This document shows positions 1 through 8,686 of a DNA stretch of 64,000 nucleotides, piece after piece. Both the position numbers and the translations under genes were made by a program. The first letter of the stretch is position 1. Each line of letters begins with the position of its first letter. The DNA is taken from NCBI RefSeq assembly GCF_007828215.1, contig NZ_VIUE01000005.1:248001-312000 (forward strand), read 5' to 3'. Origin of the DNA: Pseudomonas sp. SJZ074 (lineage in GTDB: Bacteria > Pseudomonadota > Gammaproteobacteria > Pseudomonadales > Pseudomonadaceae). The notes beneath the pieces were generated by a model that was given only the letters and a program-made list of their open reading frames with translations, was not told the DNA's origin and ran no database searches.

Positions 1-1
1 G

Positions 2-526
2 CTGCGTACCGAGATCGGTGTGCATCGTCTGGTGCGCAAGAGCCCGTTCGACTCCGGCAACCGTCGCCACACCTCGTTCTCGGCGGTGTTCGTTTCCCCC
101 GAGATCGACGACAAGGTGGAAATCGAGATCAACCCGGCAGACCTGCGCATCGACACCTACCGCTCCTCGGGCGCCGGTGGTCAGCACGTCAACACCACCG
201 ACTCGGCGGTACGGATCACCCACGTACCGACCAACACCGTGGTCAGTTGCCAGAACGAACGGTCCCAGCACGCCAACAAAGACACCGCGATGAAAATGCT
301 TCGGGCCCGCTTGTACGAGCAGGAGATCCAGAAGCGCAACGCGGCGTCCCAGGCCCTGGAAGACAGCAAGTCCGACATCGGTTGGGGTCACCAGATCCGT
401 TCCTATGTGCTCGATGCCTCGCGCATCAAGGACCTGCGCACCAACATCGAACGCAGTGACTGCGACAAGGTGCTGGACGGCGACATCGACGAATATCTGG
501 AAGCGAGCCTCAAACAAGGGCTGTAA
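2..526 (+). CDS. prfB: Peptide chain release factor 2, C-terminal part
   Basis: Release factor 2 recognises UGA and UAA stop codons and triggers peptidyl-tRNA hydrolysis on the ribosome. The window begins inside the gene; the frame is open from base 2 and ends with TAA at 524-526. The catalytic GGQ loop is visible in [20 protein letters not shown], followed by the usual C-terminal domain ending EASLKQGL. The N-terminal part, including the +1 frameshift site known from many prfB genes, lies outside the window. lysS follows 108 bases downstream, the pairing seen in many gammaproteobacteria. Confidence 0.96.
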   Translation: MRTEIGVHRLVRKSPFDSGNRRHTSFSAVFVSPEIDDKVEIEINPADLRIDTYRSSGAGGQHVNTTDSAVRITHVPTNTVVSCQNERSQHANKDTAMKMLRARLYEQEIQKRNAASQALEDSKSDIGWGHQIRSYVLDASRIKDLRTNIERSDCDKVLDGDIDEYLEASLKQGL

Positions 527-634
527 CGCGACACCCATGCGGCAGGCGGGCACGCTTTTGCGAAAGCGCGGCCCGTCGGCAAACTCTGGCCCCGGAGCCA
601 GGGGCAACGAACCTGTGATGGAATCCTTAAAGAC

Positions 635-2137
635 ATGAGCGACCTAGAACTCGACCCGCAAGCCCTGCAACAGGAAGAAAACTCCCTGATCGCCCTGCGC
701 AAGGAAAAGCTTGCTGCCGAGCGCAACAAGGGCCAGGCCTTCCCCAACGACTTCCGCCGCGACGCCTACTGCGACGCCCTGCAGAAGAAGTACGCGGACA
801 AGACCAAGGAAGAGCTGGCCGAGGCGGCGATTCCAGTCAAGGTGGCCGGTCGTATCATGCTCGACCGTGGTTCGTTCCTGGTGATCCAGGACATGACCGG
901 TCGCATCCAGGTCTACGTCAACCGCAAGACCCTGCCGGAAGAAACCCTGGCCGCCGTCAAGACCTGGGACCTGGGCGACATCATTGCCGCCGAAGGCACC
1001 CTGGCCCGTTCCGGCAAGGGTGACTTGTACGTCGAAATGACCAGCGTGCGCCTGCTGACCAAATCCCTGCGCCCGTTGCCGGACAAGCATCACGGCCTGA
1101 CCGACACCGAGCAGCGCTACCGCCAGCGCTACGTCGACCTGATCGTCAACGAAGACGTGCGCCAGACGTTCCGCGTGCGCTCCCAAGTGATCGCCCACAT
1201 CCGCAGCTTCCTGATGAAGCGTGACTTCCTGGAAGTCGAGACGCCGATGCTGCAGACCATTCCCGGCGGCGCGGCGGCCAAGCCGTTCGAAACCCACCAC
1301 AACGCCCTGGACATGGAAATGTTCCTGCGCATCGCGCCGGAGCTGTACCTCAAGCGGCTGGTGGTCGGCGGGTTTGAAAAAGTCTTCGAGATCAACCGCA
1401 ACTTCCGTAACGAAGGCGTTTCGACCCGGCACAACCCCGAGTTCACCATGCTCGAGTTCTACCAGGCCTACGCCGACTACGAAGACAACATGGACCTGAC
1501 CGAGGAGCTGTTCCGCGAGCTGGCGCAGCTTGTTCTCGGGACTACCAACGTGCCGTACGGCGACAAGGTGTTCCACTTCGGTGAGCCGTTCGCTCGCCTG
1601 TCGGTGTTCGATTCGATCCTCAAATACAACCCTGAAATCACCGCCGATGACCTCAACGACATCGACAAGGCCCGCGCCATCGCCAAGAAGGCCGGTGCCA
1701 AGGTGCTCGGCTTCGAAGGCCTGGGCAAGTTGCAGGTGATGATTTTCGAAGAGCTGGTGGAGCACAAGCTGGAGCAGCCGCACTTCATTACCCAATACCC
1801 GTTCGAAGTGTCGCCGCTGGCTCGCCGCAACGACGATAACCCGAACGTGACCGACCGCTTCGAGTTGTTCATCGGCGGCCGCGAAATCGCCAACGCCTAC
1901 TCCGAGCTCAATGACGCCGAGGACCAGGCCGAGCGCTTCATGGCCCAGGTGGCCGACAAGGACGCCGGCGACGACGAAGCCATGCACTACGACGCCGATT
2001 TCGTGCGCGCCCTGGAGTACGGCATGCCGCCCACGGCCGGCGAAGGGATCGGTATCGATCGCCTGGTGATGTTGCTGACCAACTCACCGTCGATCCGGGA
2101 TGTGATCCTCTTCCCGCACATGCGGCCTCAAGCGTAA
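635..2137 (+). CDS. lysS: Lysyl-tRNA synthetase (class II)
   Basis: Charges tRNA-Lys with lysine in the cytoplasm. The 500-residue product has the class II layout: an N-terminal OB-fold anticodon-binding domain (about residues 60-160, with [20 protein letters not shown]) and a catalytic domain with motif 2 ([20 protein letters not shown]) and motif 3 near the C-terminus ([20 protein letters not shown]). Length fits the family. It lies just downstream of prfB and is followed by a strong intrinsic terminator, so it probably ends the prfB-lysS unit. Confidence 0.98.
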   Translation: MSDLELDPQALQQEENSLIALRKEKLAAERNKGQAFPNDFRRDAYCDALQKKYADKTKEELAEAAIPVKVAGRIMLDRGSFLVIQDMTGRIQVYVNRKTLPEETLAAVKTWDLGDIIAAEGTLARSGKGDLYVEMTSVRLLTKSLRPLPDKHHGLTDTEQRYRQRYVDLIVNEDVRQTFRVRSQVIAHIRSFLMKRDFLEVETPMLQTIPGGAAAKPFETHHNALDMEMFLRIAPELYLKRLVVGGFEKVFEINRNFRNEGVSTRHNPEFTMLEFYQAYADYEDNMDLTEELFRELAQLVLGTTNVPYGDKVFHFGEPFARLSVFDSILKYNPEITADDLNDIDKARAIAKKAGAKVLGFEGLGKLQVMIFEELVEHKLEQPHFITQYPFEVSPLARRNDDNPNVTDRFELFIGGREIANAYSELNDAEDQAERFMAQVADKDAGDDEAMHYDADFVRALEYGMPPTAGEGIGIDRLVMLLTNSPSIRDVILFPHMRPQA

Positions 2138-2148
2138 GTGTTTCAATT

Positions 2149-2176
2149 AAAAAACCGCCTGGAAGGGCGGTTTTTT
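2149..2176 (+). terminator. Rho-independent terminator after lysS
   Basis: A short perfect stem, AAAAAACCGCC / GGCGGTTTTTT around a six-base loop, sits 12 bases after the lysS stop and ends in a run of T. The flanking A tract means it could also work on the other strand, but no minus-strand gene ends here. Confidence 0.9.
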
Positions 2177-2238
2177 ATTGCCTGTCTGGTACAAACGTAT
2201 CAATTGGTTACTTTTGAAATAGCGAGGAAAGACCTGTC

Positions 2239-2955
2239 GTGAATCGTGCAATGTCTCCAGAAGGTGCAGCGGGCGTCGCCACTGCAGTCGCTGAAAGTGT
2301 TCAGTACCAGGGCCGCAAGGCGAGCCGACAGGGCAGTGAACAGCGTCGCCAGGAGATTCTCGATGCGGCCATGCGCATTGTGGTGCGCGATGGTGTGCGA
2401 GCCGTGCGACACCGGGCTGTGGCCGCCGAAGCGGGCGTGCCGTTGTCGGCCACTACGTATTATTTCAAGGACATCGATGACCTGCTCACCGATACCTTCG
2501 CCCAGTACGTGGAACGCAGCGCGGCGTTCATGGCCAAGCTATGGACCAACAACGAAGGCTTGCTGCGGGAAATGGTCGCGTACGGCGACGGCAGCCCCGA
2601 ATCCCGTTCGCAACTGGCCGATGACATTGCCCGGATGACTGCTGACTACGTGCAGCATCAACTGGACAGCCGCCGCGACTACCTGATGGCCGAGCAGGCC
2701 TTCCGCCAGGAAGCGCTGCTCAACCCGCGTCTGGCGGAACTGGTGCGCTCGCACCAGCAGATCCTGCTGCACGGCACCTGTCAGTTTTTCCAGGTGTTGG
2801 GCTCCCGCGAGCCGCAACAGGATGCCAAAGTGTTGACGGCGATTATCGGACGGATGGAATATCAGGGCTTGCTCAATGGTACCGAGCCTGTCGGCGGTGA
2901 AGACATGCTCGGCATTTTGACCCGCTACATGCACTTGGTATTGGCGTCGGTGTAA
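2239..2955 (+). CDS. TetR/AcrR family transcriptional regulator
   Basis: A 238-residue probable DNA-binding repressor. A helix-turn-helix of TetR type lies at about residues 36-85 (RQEILDAAMRIVVRDG.. then VAAEAGVPLSATTYYFKDID), followed by a longer alpha-helical ligand-binding region with no recognisable specificity. The start is taken as GTG at 2239 because GAGGAAAG lies 7-8 bases upstream; an ATG at 2251 is the alternative. It is monocistronic, downstream of the lysS terminator. A TetR gene at this position is, from memory, conserved in pseudomonads. The target is unknown. Confidence 0.88.
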   Translation: MNRAMSPEGAAGVATAVAESVQYQGRKASRQGSEQRRQEILDAAMRIVVRDGVRAVRHRAVAAEAGVPLSATTYYFKDIDDLLTDTFAQYVERSAAFMAKLWTNNEGLLREMVAYGDGSPESRSQLADDIARMTADYVQHQLDSRRDYLMAEQAFRQEALLNPRLAELVRSHQQILLHGTCQFFQVLGSREPQQDAKVLTAIIGRMEYQGLLNGTEPVGGEDMLGILTRYMHLVLASV

Positions 2956-2980
2956 CCCGTTAAGGGACACCACAGTCCCT

Positions 2981-3110
2981 GTGGCGAGGGGATTCATCCC
3001 CGCTGGGGCGCGTAGCGGCCCTGAAACCCAACAACTCGGTGCGTCAGGTAGACCGCGTTGAAGGGTTTGGGTCTGCTGCGCAGCCCAGCGGGGATAAATC
3101 CCCTCACCAC
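2981..3110. repeat. REP doublet (GTGGCGAGGGGAT family)
   Basis: Two inverted copies of the element face each other: GTGGCGAGGGGATTCATCCC at the left and GGGATAAATCCCCTCACCAC at the right, with a less conserved spacer. It occupies the gap between the TetR gene and the lipoprotein gene and may form a long hairpin in RNA. Further copies lie near 41.2 and 56.2 kb. Confidence 0.85.
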
Positions 3111-3146
3111 AAAGGACAAAGCTGCCATATGCCATAGGGAGTTCCA

Positions 3147-3698
3147 ATGAAAGCCTGGCGTGCCGTTGTAATGGCCGTGTCGTTGCTGCTGCTCAGCGGC
3201 TGCCTGGTGTCCTTCAAGGCGCCGTTGCCCGACGCCGAGGTCGCGCCCAAGGGCTTGCTCGGCCACTGGACCAGTACCAACGCCTGGGGCGAGCCGCTGA
3301 ACCTGGAACTGACGAAAGTCGGCAGGCACCGCTACCAGGCCATCAGTTATTTCAGGGCCAGGCCCCAGGAGCGGGAAGCCATTCCTCTGACCGTTTCCCG
3401 TCACGGCAGCCGCTGGTACCTGTCGGCCAAGGTACCGGCCCGGTACGGTGGGCATTTCGTGATCGCTGGTTTCGAACTGACCGACAAGCAGGAACTGGTG
3501 GTCTACAACCTGGACATGGAACAGATCAACCAGGCCATCGGCCAGAAAATCCTCAGCGGCCAGCCGAACCGGAGCGAGGAGGGCGACGGGGTCTTGGTGG
3601 ACAGCGACATGAGCAAGGTCTTCAGTTACCTGGACGATCCGGCCAATTCCGATGTGTTCTCGGAAGCCGTGCGTTACCAGCGGCTCAAAGCCCAATAG
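3147..3698 (+). CDS. Putative lipoprotein
   Basis: A 183-residue protein with a short hydrophobic signal and a lipobox (LLLSGC, Cys near residue 19), so it is probably lipid-anchored in the envelope. The mature part has no motif I recognise; it contains a Trp/Tyr-rich stretch (GHWTSTNAWGEPLNLEL) and looks like a small beta-rich domain. GGGAGTT upstream of ATG 3147 serves as ribosome binding site. The next gene starts 51 bases downstream on the same strand and may be cotranscribed. Function unknown. Confidence 0.82.
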   Translation: MKAWRAVVMAVSLLLLSGCLVSFKAPLPDAEVAPKGLLGHWTSTNAWGEPLNLELTKVGRHRYQAISYFRARPQEREAIPLTVSRHGSRWYLSAKVPARYGGHFVIAGFELTDKQELVVYNLDMEQINQAIGQKILSGQPNRSEEGDGVLVDSDMSKVFSYLDDPANSDVFSEAVRYQRLKAQ

Positions 3699-3749
3699 AC
3701 TCAGGCATCGATAACAGCAACGAGTGGACGTTTTTCACAGGAGTTCCGG

Positions 3750-5027
3750 GTGGACGATTACCAGCAGACGATACGCACCTTGTCCGATCGCATAGTGCTG
3801 GCGCAAACGCCGATTCGCATTCTCGACGCGGTGAAATGGGACGAGAACATCCGCAAAGGGTTTCTCAAGGCCAAGGGCAAGGAACCGCCTGCCGTAGACC
3901 GTGATTATTACCTCAACCGACCGCTGTCTTTCGATTCCAGCAAGGTCAAGCTGGAGTTCCAGAACATCGAGCGCGACATTACCCGTCAGCTCGGGCAGTT
4001 CAACCCGGTCGGCCAGATCATGCGTCGCATGTGCAAGGAATACCGCATGGTGGTGCGCATGCTCGAAGCGCGCGGCACCGAGGACTTCGGGCTGATTTCC
4101 CAGGAGCTCTACGGCGCCGCCTCCGACGCCTTCCATGCCGGCGACCCGACCCTGTCCGACCTGGGCCTGATGCTGTCCGACTATCTGAACAACATCGATG
4201 GCCGTGGCGATTTGAAGGACGAGCCCAAAGTCCTTAGCGCCAAGGAAGCGGTCGGCCTGCTGCAGCACCGCCTCAACCGGGTCTTTGGCGAAGCCGAGGA
4301 AACCATTCGGGTGTTCGAGTCCGACGGGATCGTCGCGGATGCGGCGGCGGGTGCCGACTACATCAAGATTCGCGCCGATGCGATGTTCAATGAACGGGAC
4401 GTGCGGGCCCTGGAGGTCCATGAAGGGCTGGTGCACGTCGGTACGACCCTCAACGGCTTGAATCAGCCGATCTGCACGTTCCTGTCCAAGGGCCCGCCCT
4501 CGTCCACCGTGACCCAGGAAGGCCTGGCGATCCTGATGGAGATCATCACATTTGCCTCCTACCCGAGTCGCCTGCGCAAGCTCACCAACCGCACCCGCGC
4601 CATCCATATGGTGGAGGAAGGGGCCGACTTCCTGCAGGTCTTCGAGTTCTTCCGCGAGCAGGGCTTTGAAATGGCCGAAAGCTACGGCAATGCCAGCCGG
4701 GTTTTCCGTGGCTCGGTGCCGAACGGTCTGCCATTTACCAAAGACTTGTCCTACCTCAAGGGCTTCATCATGGTTTACAACTACATTCAGTTGGCCGTGC
4801 GTAAAGGCAAACTGGAGCAGGTGCCGCTGCTGTTCTGCGGCAAGACCACCCTGGAGGATATGCGTACCCTGCGGCAACTGGTGGACGAAGGCCTGGTGGT
4901 GCCACCCAAATATCTGCCCGACCAGTTCCGTGACATGAACGCACTGTCGGCCTGGATGTGTTTCTCGAACTTCCTGAACCATCTGAGCCTGGACCGGATC
5001 GAAGCGGATTATTCCAATATCCTTTGA
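3750..5027 (+). CDS. DUF1704 protein with QEGLA motif, putative zinc peptidase
   Basis: A 425-residue protein of the DUF1704 family (flavohemoglobin expression-modulating QEGLA motif protein). The diagnostic TQEGLA is at residues 255-260. At 224-229 there is HEGLVH, which fits the HExxxH zinc motif of the eukaryotic DUF1704 tyrosine carboxypeptidase MATCAP; Glu257 of QEGLA could then be the third ligand. I infer that the bacterial protein is also a metallopeptidase; its substrate is unknown. The start is GTG at 3750 with AGGAG six bases upstream. No flavohemoglobin gene is visible in the window. Confidence 0.88.
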   Translation: MDDYQQTIRTLSDRIVLAQTPIRILDAVKWDENIRKGFLKAKGKEPPAVDRDYYLNRPLSFDSSKVKLEFQNIERDITRQLGQFNPVGQIMRRMCKEYRMVVRMLEARGTEDFGLISQELYGAASDAFHAGDPTLSDLGLMLSDYLNNIDGRGDLKDEPKVLSAKEAVGLLQHRLNRVFGEAEETIRVFESDGIVADAAAGADYIKIRADAMFNERDVRALEVHEGLVHVGTTLNGLNQPICTFLSKGPPSSTVTQEGLAILMEIITFASYPSRLRKLTNRTRAIHMVEEGADFLQVFEFFREQGFEMAESYGNASRVFRGSVPNGLPFTKDLSYLKGFIMVYNYIQLAVRKGKLEQVPLLFCGKTTLEDMRTLRQLVDEGLVVPPKYLPDQFRDMNALSAWMCFSNFLNHLSLDRIEADYSNIL

Positions 5028-5042
5028 CCAACACCGACCCCC

Positions 5043-5129
5043 GTGGGAGCGAGCTTGCTCGCGAAGGCGGTATGTCAGTCACCCGGTAAGTTGCTGACCC
5101 GACGCCTTCGCGAGCAAGCCCGCTCCCAC
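5043..5129. repeat. REP doublet (GTGGGAGC family)
   Basis: Inverted pair: GTGGGAGCGAGCTTGCTCGC at the left and GCGAGCAAGCCCGCTCCCAC at the right, lying between two genes. It is in frame with the next gene and falsely extends that reading frame upstream. Confidence 0.88.
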
Positions 5130-5171
5130 AGGGACTGTGCTTCAACTTCAAATTTATGCGAGGTTCACCGG

Positions 5172-6077
5172 ATGCGAACCCTCGGCATCATTTGCCTGCT
5201 ACTGGCCCTTGGCGGCTGCAGTTCGCTGTTGTTCTACCCCGAGCGCGGCCAGCCCTTCACCCCGGAGCGGGCGCGACTCGAATACCGTGACGTCACCCTG
5301 CTCACCACCGATGGCTTGAAGCTCCACGGCTGGTGGCTGCCGGTCAAGCAGGGGGTCGAGGTCAGGGGTACGGTGCTGCACCTTCACGGTAACGGCGGCA
5401 ACCTCGCCTGGCACTTGGGCGGTAGCTGGTGGCTGCCGGAGCAGGGTTATCAGGTGCTGATGGTGGACTATCGCGGTTATGGCTTGTCCGAAGGCGAAGC
5501 GAGCCTGCCGGCGATCTACCAGGACCTCGATACGGCATTCAAATGGCTCGACCAGGCGCCGGAGGTTCAAGGCAAGCCGTTGGTGCTGCTCGGCCAAAGC
5601 CTGGGTGGCGCGCTGGCGGTGCATTACCTGGTCGATCACCCGCAGCGCCAGCAGCAACTCAAGGCCCTGGTACTCGACGGCGTGCCCGCCAGCTATCGCG
5701 ATGTTGGACGCTTTGCCCTGAGCACGTCGTGGCTGACCTGGGCCTTCCAGGTACCCTTGTCCTGGCTGGTGCCTGACGGTGACAGCGCCATCGGCTCCAT
5801 CGCGCAATTGAATGGCGTGCCGAAATTGATCTACCACAGCCTCGACGATCCCATCGTGCCTCTTTCCAACGGTATCCGCCTGTATCAAGCTGCGCCGCCG
5901 CCGCGGGTCCTGCAACTGACCCGTGGCGGGCACGTGCAGACGTTCGCCGACCCGGTCTGGCGCACCGTGATGTTGCGCTACCTCGACGATCCGCAACACT
6001 TCGACGGGCTGCGCCGCCTCGGCGAAGTCCCGAATTACCCGAAATCACCCGCTGAATCTCCAGAGAGCCCGCAATGA
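5172..6077 (+). CDS. Alpha/beta hydrolase lipoprotein
   Basis: A 301-residue serine hydrolase of the BEM46/YfhR-like type. The N-terminus is a lipoprotein signal with the lipobox LALGGC, suggesting envelope anchoring. The nucleophile elbow GQSLGG (Ser in GxSxG) is near residue 140, with oxyanion-side motif HLHGNGGN upstream and a probable catalytic His in the C-terminal RGGHVQTF. The start is ATG 5172, which puts the signal peptide at the N-terminus; a longer frame from 5043 merely reads through the REP element. It overlaps the next gene by four bases (ATGA). Substrate unknown. Confidence 0.88.
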   Translation: MRTLGIICLLLALGGCSSLLFYPERGQPFTPERARLEYRDVTLLTTDGLKLHGWWLPVKQGVEVRGTVLHLHGNGGNLAWHLGGSWWLPEQGYQVLMVDYRGYGLSEGEASLPAIYQDLDTAFKWLDQAPEVQGKPLVLLGQSLGGALAVHYLVDHPQRQQQLKALVLDGVPASYRDVGRFALSTSWLTWAFQVPLSWLVPDGDSAIGSIAQLNGVPKLIYHSLDDPIVPLSNGIRLYQAAPPPRVLQLTRGGHVQTFADPVWRTVMLRYLDDPQHFDGLRRLGEVPNYPKSPAESPESPQ

Positions 6078-6403
6078 GCGAAGAACGCAACGCCATCCCC
6101 CTGATCATCACCGGTATCTGCAGCATCCTCGGCACCGTCGCGGTGCTGTGGTACTACGGTTACCTGCACTTCGCCAAGCCCGAGGATGCGCTGTTGCTCA
6201 ATGAGTTCACCATGCTCAAGACCATGCCGGGCGAAGACTACAAGGTTTCCCTGGAGCCGGCGTCCCAGGTGGCCCAGTGCATCGATGGCGTGCTGGTGCT
6301 GTTCGACACCGAACAGAAAGGCCTGACGGGCGTGCTGATCAATGACAAGAAACGCGCGGTGCGGTGCATGGGGCAGGAGACGCCGCAGAAGCTTCAGCCG
6401 TGA
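6074..6403 (+). CDS. Conserved small membrane-anchored protein
   Basis: A 109-residue protein with one N-terminal membrane segment (IPLIITGICSILGTVAVLWY) and a soluble tail of about 75 residues. Its start overlaps the stop of the upstream hydrolase (ATGA), so the two are probably translationally coupled and may act together in the envelope. I do not recognise a domain. Confidence 0.75.
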   Translation: MSEERNAIPLIITGICSILGTVAVLWYYGYLHFAKPEDALLLNEFTMLKTMPGEDYKVSLEPASQVAQCIDGVLVLFDTEQKGLTGVLINDKKRAVRCMGQETPQKLQP

Positions 6404-6426
6404 TGCCATGAATTTCGATGATCCCT

Positions 6427-6512
6427 GTGGGAGCGAGCCTGCTCGCGATGGCGGAGTGTCAGCCGATGCATGACTGGCTGAACTGACGCCATCGCGAGCA
6501 GGCTCGCCCCAC
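6427..6512. repeat. REP doublet (GTGGGAGC family)
   Basis: GTGGGAGCGAGCCTGCTCGC pairs with GCGAGCAGGCTCGCCCCAC across a short spacer containing complementary GATGGCG/CGCCATC. It lies in the convergent gap between the small membrane protein and the OmpA-family gene. Confidence 0.85.
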
Positions 6513-6537
6513 AGGGGAAAGTGTTCGTTCGATAAAG

Positions 6538-6571
6538 AGCCCCGCCTGAGCGAATCAAGCGGGGCTGTTTC
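6538..6571 (-). terminator. Terminator after the OmpA-family gene
   Basis: AGCCCCGCCTGAGCGAATCAAGC.. folds as AGCCCCGC / GCGGGGCT with a short T-rich tail on both strands (TGTTTCT on plus, CTTTATC on minus). It lies just after the end of the minus-strand gene and probably ends transcription from both sides. Confidence 0.75.
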
Positions 6572-6585
6572 TATTGCCTGATCGA

Positions 6586-7377
6586 TCAGTTGGCGCTCAT
6601 GCTCGAGCGTGGTGCTACTGGTTGGTTGTCGTTGGAGATGGTGACTTCCACCCGACGGTTCATGGCCCGACCCGAAACGCTGTTGTTGTCGGCCACCGGG
6701 AATTCCTTGCCATAACCCTGGATCATGATGCGACTCGGATCGACACCCATGTTCACCAGGGCGGTGCGCACGGAGCTGGCGCGGCGTTCGGACAGCGATT
6801 GGTTGTAGGAATCCGAACCGGTGCTGTCGGTGTAGCCTTCGACGATCACCTTGCGGTCAGGGTTTTCCTGGAGGAACTGCGCCAGCTTATTCACGTTGGC
6901 CAAGCCGCTGGAACGCAGATCGGACTTGTTGGTGGCAAACAGCACGTCACCGAAGGTCACCAGGGTACCGCGTTCGGTCTGCTTGGCGTTGAGGCTGTCC
7001 TGCAGTTGCTTGATCTGCGCGTTGCGGGCGTCGAGCAAGGCACGGGCGCGTTCGTCGCCGGCGTTTTTCAACTCCATCTCAGCGGTACGCAGGGCAATGG
7101 TCTGCTTGGCCACTTCGACACGCTGGTTGGTCAGGTAGGCCAATTGATCGACCTTGGCTTCGTCTTCCCGGTCCAGGTAAGCCTTGTCGGCCTTGGCCAG
7201 GAAATCGGCGGCGTCCTTGGTTTCCAGCGCGGCCACCTTGGTCGCTGCCGGGTTGGCCTGCAGGCCGTTGTAGTTGGTGCGGGCCTGTTCCAGGTTGACG
7301 TTCGGATCGTGGGAGCAAGCGGCCAGGGCTACGCAGGCAGCGAGCAGGGCGGGCATCATCAAATGTTTGTGCATCAT
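6586..7377 (-). CDS. OmpA-family lipoprotein with DUF4398 region
   Basis: A 263-residue outer-membrane lipoprotein. It has a lipoprotein signal (VALAACS), a helical DUF4398-type region of about 100 residues, and a C-terminal OmpA/MotB peptidoglycan-binding domain (VTFGDVLFATNKSDL, then GYTDSTGSDSYNQSLSERRA and NRRVEVTI). The Asp and Arg that bind diaminopimelate in this family are present. It probably links the outer membrane to the cell wall. AGGA lies nine bases before ATG 7377. The upstream neighbour carries a second DUF4398 region, suggesting the pair work together. Confidence 0.9.
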   Translation of the reverse strand: MMHKHLMMPALLAACVALAACSHDPNVNLEQARTNYNGLQANPAATKVAALETKDAADFLAKADKAYLDREDEAKVDQLAYLTNQRVEVAKQTIALRTAEMELKNAGDERARALLDARNAQIKQLQDSLNAKQTERGTLVTFGDVLFATNKSDLRSSGLANVNKLAQFLQENPDRKVIVEGYTDSTGSDSYNQSLSERRASSVRTALVNMGVDPSRIMIQGYGKEFPVADNNSVSGRAMNRRVEVTISNDNQPVAPRSSMSAN

Positions 7378-7425
7378 AGTCTGTCGTCCTTTTATCGATG
7401 AGAAGTACGTCGTGGCGTGAACGGC

Positions 7426-7839
7426 TTACTGAACCTTGTTCATGCCTTCCTGACGCAGTTCCTGAACCCCTTTCTGGGAATCCTTGAGTGCCTGTTCGGC
7501 CTTGGCGGCCTGGGCCTTGCGTTCGGCGACGCGGGCGTCCCACTCGGCCTGTTCGGCCAGACGCTTGGCTTCGTCGTATTTCTTGTCGTGCATGGCCAGC
7601 TCGGCTTGCTTGAGTTTGTCCTGAGCCGACTTCATTTCCACCGCGGCGAATTCGGTACCGCCGGCGCTGACCGCGCTGTTGACGGCCGATTGCGTGACTG
7701 CGTACTGCTCCGAAGGGGGATTGCCGGCGCATCCTGCGAGGATGAAGCTGCTTCCGATGGCCAGGGCAGCCAACTTCAGACCACGCAGGCCATTGAATGA
7801 GGGTTTGGCAGTGCAGGTATTCATAGGCTTCAACTCCAT
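7426..7839 (-). CDS. DUF4398 lipoprotein
   Basis: A 137-residue lipoprotein: signal with lipobox ILAGC (Cys near residue 36), then a highly charged alpha-helical segment rich in Ala, Lys, Glu and Gln (QDKLKQAELAMHDKKYDEAK) typical of DUF4398. The start at 7839 is favoured by AGGAG seven bases upstream; MNTC at 7824 is possible. It lies 48 bases upstream of the OmpA-family gene on the same strand, probably one operon. The role is likely structural at the envelope, by association. Confidence 0.82.
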   Translation of the reverse strand: MELKPMNTCTAKPSFNGLRGLKLAALAIGSSFILAGCAGNPPSEQYAVTQSAVNSAVSAGGTEFAAVEMKSAQDKLKQAELAMHDKKYDEAKRLAEQAEWDARVAERKAQAAKAEQALKDSQKGVQELRQEGMNKVQ

Positions 7840-8066
7840 TGGAAAACTCCTGGGAAACTACAAATCCATGCCGGAACCGAAGCCTTGACGTCCGTTTAGA
7901 TGCTGGTGCCAGGCGCGTTTATTTAAACAATCGTTCCAGTATGGTTACTCGGTGTGACCCGAGGCGTTTTTCAAAAGTTCAGCAAAGATGGCCAATCGCC
8001 AAAAAGCATTGCTGACTGATTGGTCAGGCGCAAAAAAGGCTGAACTTTCCTGGCGCGCAGCGGTAT

Positions 8067-8090
8067 TCCAGCGCCGCTCATGGCGCTGGA
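8067..8090. terminator. Perfect 9-bp stem-loop
   Basis: TCCAGCGCC / GGCGCTGGA around a six-base loop, 16 bases past the end of the minus-strand gene 8107-8451. There is no T run after it in either direction, so it is at best a weak or factor-assisted terminator. Confidence 0.4.
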
Positions 8091-8106
8091 ACAGGGGGAG
8101 GAGGGA

Positions 8107-8451
8107 TCAGTGCTTGGACTCGTCGTTCTGTGAACTGAGTTGATGCAAATGACGCCGGGACAGGGCGAGGAAACGCGGCGTCGGGCCGACGTCTTCATAC
8201 AGCGGGTCGCCTTCCTCATCGGTGGCGACCACTTGGGAGCCCTTGATGTACGGGAAACTCGCTTCCAATTCCTCCAGGGCAGCCCCGATCAGTTCGCCCA
8301 GCAGTTCCTCGGGCTGGCGCTTGGGGTACATGTCGCAGATCGCGGCGAGGCGCGCGGCGGCTTCCATGTCCAGGTGAATGGTGTAGCCGGTCTGGGTCAG
8401 GTGGCCCTTGGCGTTCTCTTCCCAATGCTGGGCAAGCTCACGGATTTTCAT
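8107..8451 (-). CDS. Conserved hypothetical protein
   Basis: A 114-residue soluble, acidic protein beginning MKIRELAQHWEENAKG, with a central helical stretch (LAAICDMYPKRQPEELLGEL) and a C-terminal region ending SQNDESKH. GAGG five bases before ATG 8451 decides this start against an upstream extension to 8628. It is divergent from ppc. I do not recognise a function; the helical first half resembles small regulatory or toxin-antitoxin-type helical proteins, but nothing supports more than that. Confidence 0.78.
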   Translation of the reverse strand: MKIRELAQHWEENAKGHLTQTGYTIHLDMEAAARLAAICDMYPKRQPEELLGELIGAALEELEASFPYIKGSQVVATDEEGDPLYEDVGPTPRFLALSRRHLHQLSSQNDESKH

Positions 8452-8686
8452 GATGGCCTCATTAAACCTGCTCGTGGCAGGTGCGGTGAGTGACAAGCCG
8501 TCGTGTGGCTTACTGTTGAGACTAGTGTCCTGCTTCGCAAAGACGTTCTTTTTTTGACGAGTGGCTGTCTTCGTCCGACAAGGTTTAAAGACCCTTCGTC
8601 GCTTGTCATACGTGACTGGCATCGGCACTCTCTTGTGAACGTCTCACCCAAGAGCTGTCCGGACCTTTTTTGCTGGAGAACTGCTG

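Noticed and set aside
644..1987. A 447-codon minus-strand frame under lysS
   Set aside because: Low-complexity His/Val/Gly/Leu/Gln-rich translation typical of antisense frames in GC-rich genes.
5043..5171. N-terminal extension of the alpha/beta hydrolase
   Set aside because: It translates the REP doublet; the lipoprotein signal starts at 5172.
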